Below, piece by piece: positions 24,063 to 32,888 of a stretch of 61,777 nucleotides of DNA. Each line of letters starts with the position of its first letter. The stretch's first letter is position 1. The notes beneath the pieces were generated by a model. That model was not told the DNA's origin and did no database searches. It worked only from the letters and a program-made list of their open reading frames with translations. The position numbers and the translations under genes are program-made. Source of the DNA: CAYSNP01 sp964432485 (GTDB lineage: Bacteria; Bacillota; Clostridia; Christensenellales; DTU072); contig CAYSNP010000006.1 of assembly GCA_964432485.1 (NCBI GenBank), positions 1 through 61,777 of the forward strand, given 5' to 3'.

Positions 24063-24401
24063 ATGCAAAAAGCATTGAGTTTAACGCAAAGCCAAGCAAA
24101 AGCTATTGCTCGCTATATACCCAATAACGCTGTGCTGTCGGATTTGGCAAGATTTTTCAACTTGTTTTCTGACTCCACCAGAATAAAAATCTTGTCTGCC
24201 TTAGCTATTTCAGAACTTTGCGTAAATGATATTTCGGTAGTATTAGGGCTAAATCAAACCACAGTCTCCCACCAGCTAAAGATACTTAGGGATGCAGGCT
24301 TTGTAGGATTCCGCAGAGAAGGAAAAATTATATATTACTCATTGACCAACAAATATATCAATGAAATTATGCTTACAGGAGTAAACTATTTGGGGTTTTA
24401 G
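24063..24401 (+). CDS. ArsR/SmtB-family regulator
   Basis: A 112-residue winged-helix repressor: LARFFNLFSDSTRIKILSAL, then the helix-turn-helix VLGLNQTTVSHQLKILRDAG and wing GFRREGKIIYYSL. At the CadC/ArsR alpha-3 metal site ELCVCD the sequence is ELCVND, keeping only one of the two cysteines, and no SmtB-type alpha-5 His motif is visible. It may sense something other than a classical metal. SD GAGGAG before ATG 24063. It is divergent from the Cys-rich mini-gene, about 120 bp apart. Confidence 0.88.
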   Translation: MQKALSLTQSQAKAIARYIPNNAVLSDLARFFNLFSDSTRIKILSALAISELCVNDISVVLGLNQTTVSHQLKILRDAGFVGFRREGKIIYYSLTNKYINEIMLTGVNYLGF

Positions 24402-24419
24402 GAAAAATGCTGCTACTTT

Positions 24420-24947
24420 TTACCGCCTTATCCTTTTGAGCAGTTTTTCTACTTCTTGAAATACCATTAGCAGAATCATTTCATAAAGCAGCAAAACGCC
24501 AAAATATATAGCGTTAGCTATGGGATATAGCCATAGCTTTTTTTCTAACTTAAAGGTGGAAAGCAGCTCAAAAAACATAGTCTTAAAAACTATAAAGTAT
24601 ATAAAAAAGGAAAAAATAGCAAAGATAGCATAGACAATATAGCGTTTTTTTCTGGATATTGCTTTTTGGCTAAAAAATATCACAATAAGCGGAAAGAGTC
24701 CGCCTAAGAAAACAAAGGCTAGTATATTAATATTTACAAACAGGAACCCTAGAGCGCATACCGCAATATAGCCGGCAAGGGCTTCTTTATAATATTTTTT
24801 GCTCATTGGCAACATTAGCCCTAAAGTTGCAAGCACATTAAAAGAAATGCTTAGATATTTAACATAAAATGCCAATAGAATAAATAATAGCGAAATCCCC
24901 GCACCTATGGCACTTAGAGCTATGCTTTCCGCATTGCTTTTTTTCAT
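24420..24947 (-). CDS. Membrane protein of the J-like/DUF5685 cluster
   Basis: A 175-residue protein with about five hydrophobic segments and a basic C-terminus (EVEKLLKRIRR). I do not recognise the family. It begins one base after the stop of the J-domain-like gene and is the last gene of that three-gene set, so the function is likely shared. Confidence 0.6.
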   Translation of the reverse strand: MKKSNAESIALSAIGAGISLLFILLAFYVKYLSISFNVLATLGLMLPMSKKYYKEALAGYIAVCALGFLFVNINILAFVFLGGLFPLIVIFFSQKAISRKKRYIVYAIFAIFSFFIYFIVFKTMFFELLSTFKLEKKLWLYPIANAIYFGVLLLYEMILLMVFQEVEKLLKRIRR

Positions 24948-24948
24948 T

Positions 24949-25590
24949 TTAACAGCAAGAAATCAAATCGCCGCCCATACATTCGCAGCAGCAATCTGCA
25001 CAAAGCAGGCCTTGACACATACCGCAAGGCGTACAGCAATAAGGCTGTTCTTGCTGGGGAGGGCGATCTCTATAACTGCGCTGTTGACCTTCGCCGCTCG
25101 ATTTTTCTCCGTAAAAACTGCCTCGGGGATTGCTTGCCCCGCCAAAAAGCATAGCGTTTTGCAATTCATTTAAGCTATCTCGATAATTGGCATTGTGAGG
25201 GTCAGATGCTACTGCCATTTGCAATTGTTTTATAGCTTCATTATGCCAATTCTTTTTATAAAAAACTATAGCTTGATAGTAGTTCCATTCCGCATCTCTG
25301 GACGCCATATTATCCAGCAGCGTTTGAGCATACTCTATATTTTCCTCCCTAATGGCATCCTCTATATCTTGATACTTATGGCCGCCGGATATATTGTAGC
25401 TGTCAGTAATTTGCTGCGTAGCTTCTCTATACGCTTCTTCAATTTCTTCCAGTCGTCTGCAAGCATCAGCACCTTCTCTACCGGGTAAAAAGCGGCGCTC
25501 CGAATATTCAGCCTTTAGTCTTTTGTAAGCGTCGTTAATTTCTGATTGAGTAGCTCCTTCTCTTAGTTGTAACACATTAAACGGATTCAT
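24949..25590 (-). CDS. J-domain-like protein with Cys-rich C-terminal tail
   Basis: A 213-residue protein. Residues 1-60 resemble a DnaJ J-domain (NPFNVLQLREGATQSEINDAYKRLK ... EIEEAYREA), but the HPD tripeptide that stimulates DnaK is missing; the loop reads RRFLPGREG. Residues about 75-150 form TPR-like helices (YYQAIVFYKKNWHNEAIKQL). The last 30 residues are a cysteine cluster with CCTPCGMCQG and CADCCCECMGG. It overlaps the DUF5685 gene by 14 bp and probably works with it. Confidence 0.75.
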   Translation of the reverse strand: MNPFNVLQLREGATQSEINDAYKRLKAEYSERRFLPGREGADACRRLEEIEEAYREATQQITDSYNISGGHKYQDIEDAIREENIEYAQTLLDNMASRDAEWNYYQAIVFYKKNWHNEAIKQLQMAVASDPHNANYRDSLNELQNAMLFGGASNPRGSFYGEKSSGEGQQRSYRDRPPQQEQPYCCTPCGMCQGLLCADCCCECMGGDLISCC

Positions 25591-26434
25591 TTGCTCCTCC
25601 TTTAAGTCTTTGTAACACTTGGTTCACCCTTGCCGCAAAACCCATATATACCACATTGCTCAAGGGTCCTTCGGATATGGTTATATCCATATTGTCATAC
25701 GCTATCCTCATATTGTTAATAGCCAGCGTAAGCAAACATTGTGCATCTTTTGCCAGCTTATCTATGCTGTCCTCGTTGTAATCAGCGCAAAAAGGATTGA
25801 ACTTGCCTTGTTTTAAGTCTTTGCGAAAATCGTCTACAGCATCTATAATATAAATCCATCTGCCTAAATTATAGCAAAAATCATATAAGTTCTTATCCTC
25901 TTTGCCGGTGGTTGCCCGTCCTATTTCAACAGTTATAAGCGCAAAGCAATCGGCAAGGCTGTCTAAGCAATAATTGTTGCTTTGCTCCAAAGAACGCATC
26001 TTATTATAGTAGTATTTAGTTTGGCGGTCAAGTGTGGGCAATGCCGCTTTTGCCTTTTTATATTTGCGGGATAGCAGCGCTTTTGCCAGTTTATATTTTA
26101 AGCCGCCCTCATCTGTTATATTGTCCTCTAGCTTGTAGTATGCCATTATGCAGTTGACATCCGCTACCTTTTTTAAGATAGGATTGGATATTAACATTTT
26201 TCTTTTTACGCCAATAGGGTGCGCTATACAATGGCTATCACAAAATTGAGGCGCAACTTTAGCATAGTTATGCGCTAGTAGGGATAGCAAGACAATATCA
26301 TAATTAACGCCGAATCGGGCTAGCTGCCCATAAGACTTGCCCAGCGTTTTGCATAGCCCGCAGTAATAAGCTCTATACTCGTAAAAGTCCTTAACCAGCA
26401 TATTGGGCTTGTCACAAGTTACATAACCAAACAT
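25577..26434 (-). CDS. DUF5685 family protein
   Basis: A 285-residue cytosolic, mostly helical protein with the N-terminal YVTCDKPNML and EYRAYYCGLCKTLGKSYGQL, typical of DUF5685, and a third region with CDSHCIAHP near residue 67. The Cys pairs may bind a metal. In Clostridia this family is commonly next to a J-domain protein, as here. A helical all-alpha fold resembling phytoene-synthase-like proteins is possible (DDFRKDLKQGKFNPF) but unproved. Start 26434 is one base before the trpS stop. Confidence 0.7.
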   Translation of the reverse strand: MFGYVTCDKPNMLVKDFYEYRAYYCGLCKTLGKSYGQLARFGVNYDIVLLSLLAHNYAKVAPQFCDSHCIAHPIGVKRKMLISNPILKKVADVNCIMAYYKLEDNITDEGGLKYKLAKALLSRKYKKAKAALPTLDRQTKYYYNKMRSLEQSNNYCLDSLADCFALITVEIGRATTGKEDKNLYDFCYNLGRWIYIIDAVDDFRKDLKQGKFNPFCADYNEDSIDKLAKDAQCLLTLAINNMRIAYDNMDITISEGPLSNVVYMGFAARVNQVLQRLKGGANESV

Positions 26435-27436
26435 TTATCTTGCTACCAATCCAATTTTGCGATACACTTTGGCAAGAGTCCTTTTTGCCAGTCTATCCGC
26501 CTTTTGCGCACCGGTTTGAGCCAATTCCATAAGATATGCTTTATCCGCCATAAGCTTATTATATTTTTCTCTTATAGGCCTGAACTTCTCTATCACCGCT
26601 TCGCCAACTGCACTTTTAAAACGCGCATAGCCAGTGTTATAATATTCCTTTATTATCTCATTGATACTTGCTCCCGTTATTGCCGCCATAATAGTAATAA
26701 GGTTGTTTATCCCGTCCTTGCCTTCCTTATACTCTACAAATTGGTCGCTGTCTGTAACAGCGCGCTTAAATTTGCGAGCAATAGCTTCGGGCGAATCTAT
26801 TATTGAAACGCTTGCGTTTTCGTCAGCGTCAGTCTTGCTCATTTTGGCAGTAGGGTTTTGTAAGCTGTATACCTTAGCCCCGTCTTTGGTATCCGGAATA
26901 TACGCTTCTGGGATAACAAAAGTCTGTCCATAGCGATTGTTAAATCTTGCAGCAATATCTCTGGTAAGCTCCAAATGCTGCTTTTGGTCTGCGCCTACGG
27001 GCACCAGCGAAGTTTGATAAAGCAAGATATCCGCCGCCATTAGCACAGGATAATTAAGCAGTCCTAAGTTAAGATTGTCCTCATTCTTTGCCGCTTTTTC
27101 TTTGAATTGTGTCATTCGTTGTGCTTCGCCAATATAGGTTAGGGTATTGAGTATCCAAGTGAGCTCCGCATGGGCACTGACATGAGATTGAAAGTAAATT
27201 ATACTGGCATCCGGACTAAGTCCGCAAGCAAGCAGTTGCGCAAAAAAGCTGGTGCATCTGTTTCTGTAATCTGCGGGGGTTTGGCGTACGGTAAGCGCAT
27301 GCAAATCCACTATGCTGTAAATGCAATTGTAATCTTGCTGCATAGCTTCCCAGTTCTTTATAGCGCCGATATAGTTGCCGATTGTAATTGTGCCTGTGGG
27401 TTGAATACCGCTATAAATTATCTTTTTTTCTTCCAT
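26435..27436 (-). CDS. trpS: Tryptophanyl-tRNA synthetase
   Basis: A 333-residue class I synthetase. The HIGH-equivalent is SGIQPTGTITIGNYIGA at the N-terminus and the KMSKS-equivalent is AKMSKTDAD near residue 198. Normal length for a bacterial TrpRS. No T-box could fit in the 9-bp gap upstream (thrC ends at 27446), so expression comes from the operon promoter. Confidence 0.97.
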   Translation of the reverse strand: MEEKKIIYSGIQPTGTITIGNYIGAIKNWEAMQQDYNCIYSIVDLHALTVRQTPADYRNRCTSFFAQLLACGLSPDASIIYFQSHVSAHAELTWILNTLTYIGEAQRMTQFKEKAAKNEDNLNLGLLNYPVLMAADILLYQTSLVPVGADQKQHLELTRDIAARFNNRYGQTFVIPEAYIPDTKDGAKVYSLQNPTAKMSKTDADENASVSIIDSPEAIARKFKRAVTDSDQFVEYKEGKDGINNLITIMAAITGASINEIIKEYYNTGYARFKSAVGEAVIEKFRPIREKYNKLMADKAYLMELAQTGAQKADRLAKRTLAKVYRKIGLVAR

Positions 27437-27445
27437 TATATATCC

Positions 27446-28927
27446 TTAAAGTGTGCTGCCAAATAATTCCAGTATGCTTTTTTTAATGTCTTGCCGCTCA
27501 AGTTCCTCGCTATGCAAAATGGTTTGATGCTTTAGCCTGCTTATTTCCTCGGGAATTGGGGTAGCGGTTATCTCCGAAAGTTTATCTACCGCCTTAAAGG
27601 TATCGCTCTCCCATTTGCCGACAATTGCCTTATAAACATCTTGAGCAAATTTATACGGACTGGCGGTAGACACTACAATATTTTTGCCGCCATTGTCGAA
27701 AAATGCCATATGCTTATATAGACATGATACCCCGACAGCGGTATGAGGGTCAATCAAATAACCGTATATCTCAAAAAAGTTGGCAATGCTGTCAAGAGTT
27801 TCTTCTTCTGTGGAATAGTATCCTTTTAACTCTGCAATCTTTTCTAAACTTGTCTGGTCTAGACAATAATACCCTTGACTGTTAAGGTCTGCCATCATTT
27901 CCTTTACAAACTCAGCGCTTCGCCCGCCTATTTCAAAAAGCAATCTTTCAAAATTGCTGCTAATCAAAATATCCATAGAAGGGCTGATAGTCTTGTAAAA
28001 AGGACGGTTAATATTGTATTCCGCACTTTCAAAGAACTCGCTTAGCACATTATTTTTATTAGAAGCTACAATAAGGTTAGCGATAGGCAGTCCCATTTTA
28101 AGCGCATAATATGCGGCAAGCACATTGCCAAAATTGCCCGTGGGCACTACAAAGTTAACTTGTTCGCCTTCTTCTACTTCTCCGGCATACAGCAAATCAG
28201 CATATGCAGAAATATAATAGGCTATTTGCGGTTGCAGCCTGCCCCAATTGATAGAATTTGCGCTGCTTAGGCTAAAGCCATGCTCATATAGCTTTTCAAC
28301 TACTTCTTTGTCGTTAAAAATGTCTTTAACAGCGGTTTGAGCATCATCAAAGTTGCCCTCTATGGCAAAAACATGCACATTATCTCCTTGCGCTGTTTGC
28401 ATTTGCAGCTTTTGCAGTTTGCTCACGCCCTCATTAGGATAAAGGACAACAATTTCTGTATTTGCCACATCTGCAAAGCCTGCAAGTGCCGCCATGCCCG
28501 TATCTCCGCTGGTAGCAACTAAAATTAGGGTTTGCTTGTTTTCCTCACAGCGCTCCCTTGCACCTGTCAGCAAATAAGGCATCATGGTAAGAGCCAAATC
28601 CTTAAATGCCAGCGTCGGACCGTGCCACAGTTCCATAATATAGGTAGCATCGTCTATTTTGGTAAGAGGAGCGGGGTCGCCTTCGAATTTAGCGTATGCT
28701 TGCTCCGCCCAATACTCCAGCTCCGAAATCTCAAAATCATCTAAAAAAAGAGAAAAAATCTTAGCCGCTCTTTCAGGATAGCTTAAATTGCCGATTTCTC
28801 TTAAAAAGGCTGAGTCAATAGCGGGAAAATACTCCGGCACATATAGTCCGCCGTCAGGCGCAATCCCTGACAGAATTGCTTGCGCTCCGCTTACCGCTTC
28901 GCCGCCTCTGGTGCTTATAAACTTCAT
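27446..28927 (-). CDS. thrC: Threonine synthase
   Basis: A 493-residue PLP enzyme converting O-phosphohomoserine to threonine. The PLP-binding Lys lies in GPTLAFKDLAL near residue 109, and VATSGDTGMAALAGF near 145 is the phosphate-binding region. The length and N-terminal FISTRGG are those of the E. coli-type group. Probably co-transcribed with the small P-loop gene upstream (10-bp gap) and trpS downstream. Confidence 0.95.
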   Translation of the reverse strand: MKFISTRGGEAVSGAQAILSGIAPDGGLYVPEYFPAIDSAFLREIGNLSYPERAAKIFSLFLDDFEISELEYWAEQAYAKFEGDPAPLTKIDDATYIMELWHGPTLAFKDLALTMMPYLLTGARERCEENKQTLILVATSGDTGMAALAGFADVANTEIVVLYPNEGVSKLQKLQMQTAQGDNVHVFAIEGNFDDAQTAVKDIFNDKEVVEKLYEHGFSLSSANSINWGRLQPQIAYYISAYADLLYAGEVEEGEQVNFVVPTGNFGNVLAAYYALKMGLPIANLIVASNKNNVLSEFFESAEYNINRPFYKTISPSMDILISSNFERLLFEIGGRSAEFVKEMMADLNSQGYYCLDQTSLEKIAELKGYYSTEEETLDSIANFFEIYGYLIDPHTAVGVSCLYKHMAFFDNGGKNIVVSTASPYKFAQDVYKAIVGKWESDTFKAVDKLSEITATPIPEEISRLKHQTILHSEELERQDIKKSILELFGSTL

Positions 28928-28937
28928 TTGTCGCCTC

Positions 28938-29348
28938 TTAATCTATATATTTTAGTATATAATCAGGCAAATTTTCTTTGCTTGCCGAAACAGTAAATAC
29001 AAACTCTACATTATTTTTGTCAGCAATTTTTTCTATTTCGCTATAAAAATCCGCCATATCGTTAATATCTTTGTTAAGCATACGGGCAGGCCCGTCAATA
29101 AACATAATCTTAATATCATAATTAGCGCTTAGCATGCCTTTTATAAAGCCAATAAGCGCTTGCTCAGTCTTAATGTCAGCATCCTCAGTATTGGAAAAGC
29201 GTATTTGATACTTGATTTTATGCGAGTATCTTTGGCTGTCTGTCATAAAGACTATATCACCATCTTGATTTGCTACGCTATCATTAGCCATATCAATAAT
29301 TTGTTTAGTTTTCCCCGTTCCTTTAGCACCGTATATGATTTTTATCAT
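28938..29348 (-). CDS. Small P-loop ATP-binding protein
   Basis: A 136-residue protein with Walker A GAKGTGKTKQ at residues about 7-16 and a Walker B-like IKIMFIDGP near 93. It resembles the nucleotide-binding core of thymidine-kinase or RecA-like folds, but no family is certain. Conserved small ATPases of this type are found next to housekeeping genes in Clostridia. ATG 29348 is chosen over 29360 because GGAGG is 5 nt before it. Confidence 0.65.
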   Translation of the reverse strand: MIKIIYGAKGTGKTKQIIDMANDSVANQDGDIVFMTDSQRYSHKIKYQIRFSNTEDADIKTEQALIGFIKGMLSANYDIKIMFIDGPARMLNKDINDMADFYSEIEKIADKNNVEFVFTVSASKENLPDYILKYID

Positions 29349-29377
29349 ACCAACCTCCATAAATGTAGTATATTATT

Positions 29378-29405
29378 ATTGTACCATTTTTTGGTTAATT
29401 TTCAA
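29378..29405 (-). promoter_or_regulatory. Promoter of the P-loop gene-thrC-trpS unit
   Basis: Reverse-strand TTGAAA (29400-29405), 16-bp spacer, TACAAT (29378-29383), about 30 bp upstream of the ATG at 29348. Confidence 0.6.
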
Positions 29406-29458
29406 GAGGTTGAATATCAATAAAAAATATTATCTTATATATAAACTATTTTTGCTTA

Positions 29459-30529
29459 TTAATCCAGCTCCAAATCTGCCAGCATTCTGTTTTGGTCTGC
29501 AAGCTGTAAGGCCTCTATCATAGAAAATAAATCGCCGTCTAAAAAAGCATCCAGCGAATAAAGGGTAAGTCCGATACGGTGGTCGCTGACTCTGCCTTGA
29601 GGGTAATTGTATGTCCTTATCCGCTCGCTGCGGTCGCCCCTGCCCACTTGATTTTTACGGTTTTGCGCATATTCTTGGTCTTGCTTAGTTTGGTAGTAAT
29701 CCAGCAGCCTGCTTCGCATTATCTTCATACCTTTGTCACGGTTCTTAATTTGGCTGCGCTCATCTTGAGAGCTTACCACAATACCTGTTGGCAAATGTGC
29801 AATACGTACTGCGCTATCAGTAGTATTGACATGTTGACCGCCTGCGCCGCCGCTGCGAAAAGTATCTATCTTTAAGTCTTTTTCGTTGATTTCTATATCC
29901 ACATCCTCTGCCTCAGGCAGAACGGCAACAGTAGCAGTAGAGGTATGCACCCTGCCTTGCGATTCAGTTTCCGGCACTCTTTGCACTCGGTGCACGCCGC
30001 TTTCGTATTTCATTTTCCCGTAAGCGTCTTTGCCGCTTAACATAAAAACAGCCTCTTTTATTCCCCCTAACTCTGTAGAATGGATACCCAAATCCTCTAT
30101 TTTCCACCTTTGCCTTTCTGCGAACCTTTGATACATTCTAAGCAGCACCATACCGAAAAGCCCAGCTTCCTCTCCGCCAGCGCCCGGTCTTATTTCTATA
30201 ATAACATTTTTGCTGTCATGAGGATTCTTAGGAAGCAGCAAGATTTTTAGCTCCTCTATAATTTGAGCGGATTTATCTTTAAGGCTATAGTATTCCTCTG
30301 TGCTTAGCGCCGCTAGCTCCTTATCGTCGCTGTTCATCATTTCTTGACAAGCATTGCTTTCCTCTTGAATGCGCAAATATTCATTGTACGAGGCAACTAT
30401 ATCCTCTAGAGCGGCATGCTCTTTGATTAGTTTTTGCCACTCGTTAGTATCCTTAATTATTTCAGGGTCGGCAACTTTAACTGCTAACTCTGCAAATCTT
30501 TCTTTAATTGCATTTAATCTTTCAAACAT
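29459..30529 (-). CDS. prfA: Peptide chain release factor 1
   Basis: A 356-residue class I release factor for UAA/UAG. The GGQ motif is in GSGGAGGQHVNTTDSAVRI near residue 232, and the segment RVHTSTATVAVLPE is that of RF1. It begins one base after the stop of the YqhQ-PrmC fusion, whose PrmC half methylates the Gln of this GGQ motif. Confidence 0.97.
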   Translation of the reverse strand: MFERLNAIKERFAELAVKVADPEIIKDTNEWQKLIKEHAALEDIVASYNEYLRIQEESNACQEMMNSDDKELAALSTEEYYSLKDKSAQIIEELKILLLPKNPHDSKNVIIEIRPGAGGEEAGLFGMVLLRMYQRFAERQRWKIEDLGIHSTELGGIKEAVFMLSGKDAYGKMKYESGVHRVQRVPETESQGRVHTSTATVAVLPEAEDVDIEINEKDLKIDTFRSGGAGGQHVNTTDSAVRIAHLPTGIVVSSQDERSQIKNRDKGMKIMRSRLLDYYQTKQDQEYAQNRKNQVGRGDRSERIRTYNYPQGRVSDHRIGLTLYSLDAFLDGDLFSMIEALQLADQNRMLADLELD

Positions 30530-30530
30530 A

Positions 30531-32339
30531 TCAATTCCTTATTCTTGCCTTAACAATGCGCGCAATTCCATTAAAGTCTTTTATTATCTCCACATCATAA
30601 TTGCTTGAAAATAATGATGCAACTTGCGTCCCTTGCGTATATCCTACCTCTAAGAAAATACAGCCGCCTGCAAGCAGATATTCTGCGCTTTGACTTGCAA
30701 TAGTACGGTAAAAGTCCAGCCCGTCCTCACCTCCGTCCAAAGCTAAGCGCGGCTCATAATCTTTAACTTCGGTATCCAGCAGTTGAATTTCCTCTTTACT
30801 GATATAAGGAGGATTGGCTATAATAACATTATATTTTTTGCCTTCAAAAGGCGCAAACATATCCCCGCCATAAAAGAGTATACTTGCATTATTTACAGCG
30901 GCATTAGCGCCTGCCACTTCCAGAGCAGCTAAAGAAATATCCCCTGCATCTACATTAATGCTGTACTCGTTGCCCAACGTGGCAATATACTCATCCATTT
31001 GTTTTTTAACAGCTATTGCCACTGCTCCGCTGCCTGTAAACAGCTCCAGCACATTAAGGCTATCTTGTTCTTTTATTGCTGTTTTTAAGTATTCTATAGC
31101 TTGTTCTGCCAAAATCTCTGTTTCCGGACGAGGAATCAGCACATCAGGAGTTACTTTTATTTCATATCCGTAAAAATTCACGCTGCCCAAAATATATTGT
31201 AAAGGCTCGCCGGAAGAGCGTCTTGTACCATATTCTTTAGCTTTTTCCAGCTTTTTTGCGCTAATTGTATCCGCTTTTGTAAGTTCACTTCTTTTTCTGT
31301 ATCCCAAAACAGACATTAAAATAAGTTCCGCTTCATTTTTTTGTACTAAAGCAGTCAGCTTATTAAGCGCATCCTGCAAGGCAATATTGTCAAAGCTCTT
31401 TGTAGCCCTTAGCGGGTCTGCTTCCATAGCCATTACCTCGTTAAATGCGCAAATTGCCACTTCTAACATTTCTAAATCAGGCTCTTTGGTAGTTATCTTT
31501 TGCAGCCATTTGCCCGGCGCTTTTACAATCCTAACAAAAATATTGTCATATTTAGCCGCCCATTTTAGCACTTCGTAAGAAAGTCCTGCTACTATGGGCA
31601 GCAGGAGTATCCTAGTGCCTATCCTTATCCAAATATTAGGCCAGCCAAAAAAAGAAAAAAACAATATGCTGACAACCAGCACTAAAAACAAAAAGGCAGT
31701 GCCGCATCTATCGTGTATGGTGGAGTATTTAGCGGCATGCTCCGGAGTTAGCTCCTCTCCGTTTTCATAACAATTGATAACTTTATGCTCTGCCCCATGA
31801 TAGGCAAAGAGCCTCTTTATATCCTTAATTAAAGATACTGCCAATATGTAGCCTAAAAAGATAAGTATCCTAATAACGCCTGCAATAAGGTTCTTTAATA
31901 TGCTATTGATTTCCTGCTGTTTGGCAAGTTTTAATATACCGTCTGTAATAAATTGCGGAGCAAGCACAAAAAGCAGTATTGCCAGTCCCAAGCCCAACAA
32001 TATCCCTATAAAGACAGCTATATCCATAATGTCAATTTTTAGTTTTTTGGACAACCAACGCTCAAATTTGGTAGTTTGCTCGCTAGCGGCATATACTTCC
32101 CCCGTACGGGAAATGGCCTTCATACCTACCACTAAAGAAGAAATAAAGCTATCAATACCTCTTATTATAGGCAATCTGCGCCATTTAGACCCGTCCTTAG
32201 CACTCTTTACCCGTTGAGTTTCAAGGACTATCTTGCCTTCAGGGTTGCGGACTGCGGTAGCAATGCTCCCTCCGGAGCGCATCATTACCCCTTCCAATAC
32301 TGCTTGACCGCCAACCGAAACTGCACATTCTTTTTTCAT
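30531..32339 (-). CDS. YqhQ (DUF1385)-PrmC fusion protein
   Basis: A 602-residue single reading frame joining two usually separate genes. Residues 1 to about 310 are the DUF1385/YqhQ membrane protein: GGQAVLEGVMMRSG at the N-terminus, FAYHGAEHKVINCYENGE near 180 and about four membrane helices. Residues about 315-602 are PrmC, the release-factor glutamine methyltransferase, with its N-terminal helical domain, an AdoMet motif-I region (LNVLELFTGSGAVAIAV) near 435 and the catalytic NPPYIS near 513. No frameshift is needed. The natural neighbour order rpmE-yqhQ-prmC-prfA explains how the fusion could arise by loss of a stop codon. Confidence 0.92.
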   Translation of the reverse strand: MKKECAVSVGGQAVLEGVMMRSGGSIATAVRNPEGKIVLETQRVKSAKDGSKWRRLPIIRGIDSFISSLVVGMKAISRTGEVYAASEQTTKFERWLSKKLKIDIMDIAVFIGILLGLGLAILLFVLAPQFITDGILKLAKQQEINSILKNLIAGVIRILIFLGYILAVSLIKDIKRLFAYHGAEHKVINCYENGEELTPEHAAKYSTIHDRCGTAFLFLVLVVSILFFSFFGWPNIWIRIGTRILLLPIVAGLSYEVLKWAAKYDNIFVRIVKAPGKWLQKITTKEPDLEMLEVAICAFNEVMAMEADPLRATKSFDNIALQDALNKLTALVQKNEAELILMSVLGYRKRSELTKADTISAKKLEKAKEYGTRRSSGEPLQYILGSVNFYGYEIKVTPDVLIPRPETEILAEQAIEYLKTAIKEQDSLNVLELFTGSGAVAIAVKKQMDEYIATLGNEYSINVDAGDISLAALEVAGANAAVNNASILFYGGDMFAPFEGKKYNVIIANPPYISKEEIQLLDTEVKDYEPRLALDGGEDGLDFYRTIASQSAEYLLAGGCIFLEVGYTQGTQVASLFSSNYDVEIIKDFNGIARIVKARIRN

Positions 32340-32370
32340 ATTTATTGTTTGCCTTTGCCGAATTTTGTAT

Positions 32371-32408
32371 AAAAAAATAGCGTAAGAATAAACCTCACGC
32401 TATTTTTT
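32371..32408 (-). terminator. Terminator between rpmE and the yqhQ-prmC fusion gene
   Basis: AAAAAAATAGCGT (32371-32383) pairs with ACGCTATTTTTT (32397-32408); on the reverse strand the stem ends in a T run. It lies between the rpmE stop and the fusion start and may partly separate their transcription. Confidence 0.75.
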
Positions 32409-32417
32409 CCTTTTTTT

Positions 32418-32621
32418 CTATAAACCGTAGCGTTTACGGAACTTATCCACCCTGCCGCCGGCATCTACTATCTTTTGCTTGCCGGTATAAAAAGGATGAC
32501 ATTTATTGCATATTTCTATGCGAAGATTCTCTTGCGCTTTAGTGCTTTCCAATTGAAACTTTTGTCCGCAAGCGCACTCGACATTCACTATATTTGTAGA
32601 AGGATGTATACCTTTTTTCAT
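32418..32621 (-). CDS. rpmE: 50S ribosomal protein L31 (zinc form)
   Basis: A 67-residue L31 beginning MKKGIHPSTNIVNVECACGQ. Four cysteines (CAC and ICNKC) form the zinc ribbon of the C+ type. The open frame extends upstream to 32666, but ATG 32621 has the SD GATGAGG and matches homologues. Confidence 0.96.
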   Translation of the reverse strand: MKKGIHPSTNIVNVECACGQKFQLESTKAQENLRIEICNKCHPFYTGKQKIVDAGGRVDKFRKRYGL

Positions 32622-32832
32622 TTTATTTACCTCATCTTTTACTGTTTTAAGGTGTGTCCTTGCCAAATAAATTTTCGGCTAGAGCCACTTGTAAATTATA
32701 ATTATTGTACCCTTAAAAGTCAACTATTTTCCTGGTCTAATGCAAAAATATATGTTATTTTCTAAAAAGCGGCGGGTTTTTGCATCATTTGGGTGCGCTC
32801 CTACCCTTTTTAGTTACTTTCCACAAAAAAGG

Positions 32833-32861
32833 TTTACATTCGCAATTGAATTTGTTATAAT
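32833..32861 (+). promoter_or_regulatory. Promoter of the MDR oxidoreductase gene
   Basis: TTTACA (32833-32838), 17-bp spacer, perfect TATAAT (32856-32861), 27 bp before the ATG. Confidence 0.7.
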
Positions 32862-32888
32862 TTCTAAACTGATATTAGAGGTTTTAAT

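Noticed and set aside
26435..28927. T-box leaders for trpS or thrC
   Set aside because: Gaps of 9-10 bp between the genes leave no space, and the upstream promoter gives a leader of only about 25-30 nt.
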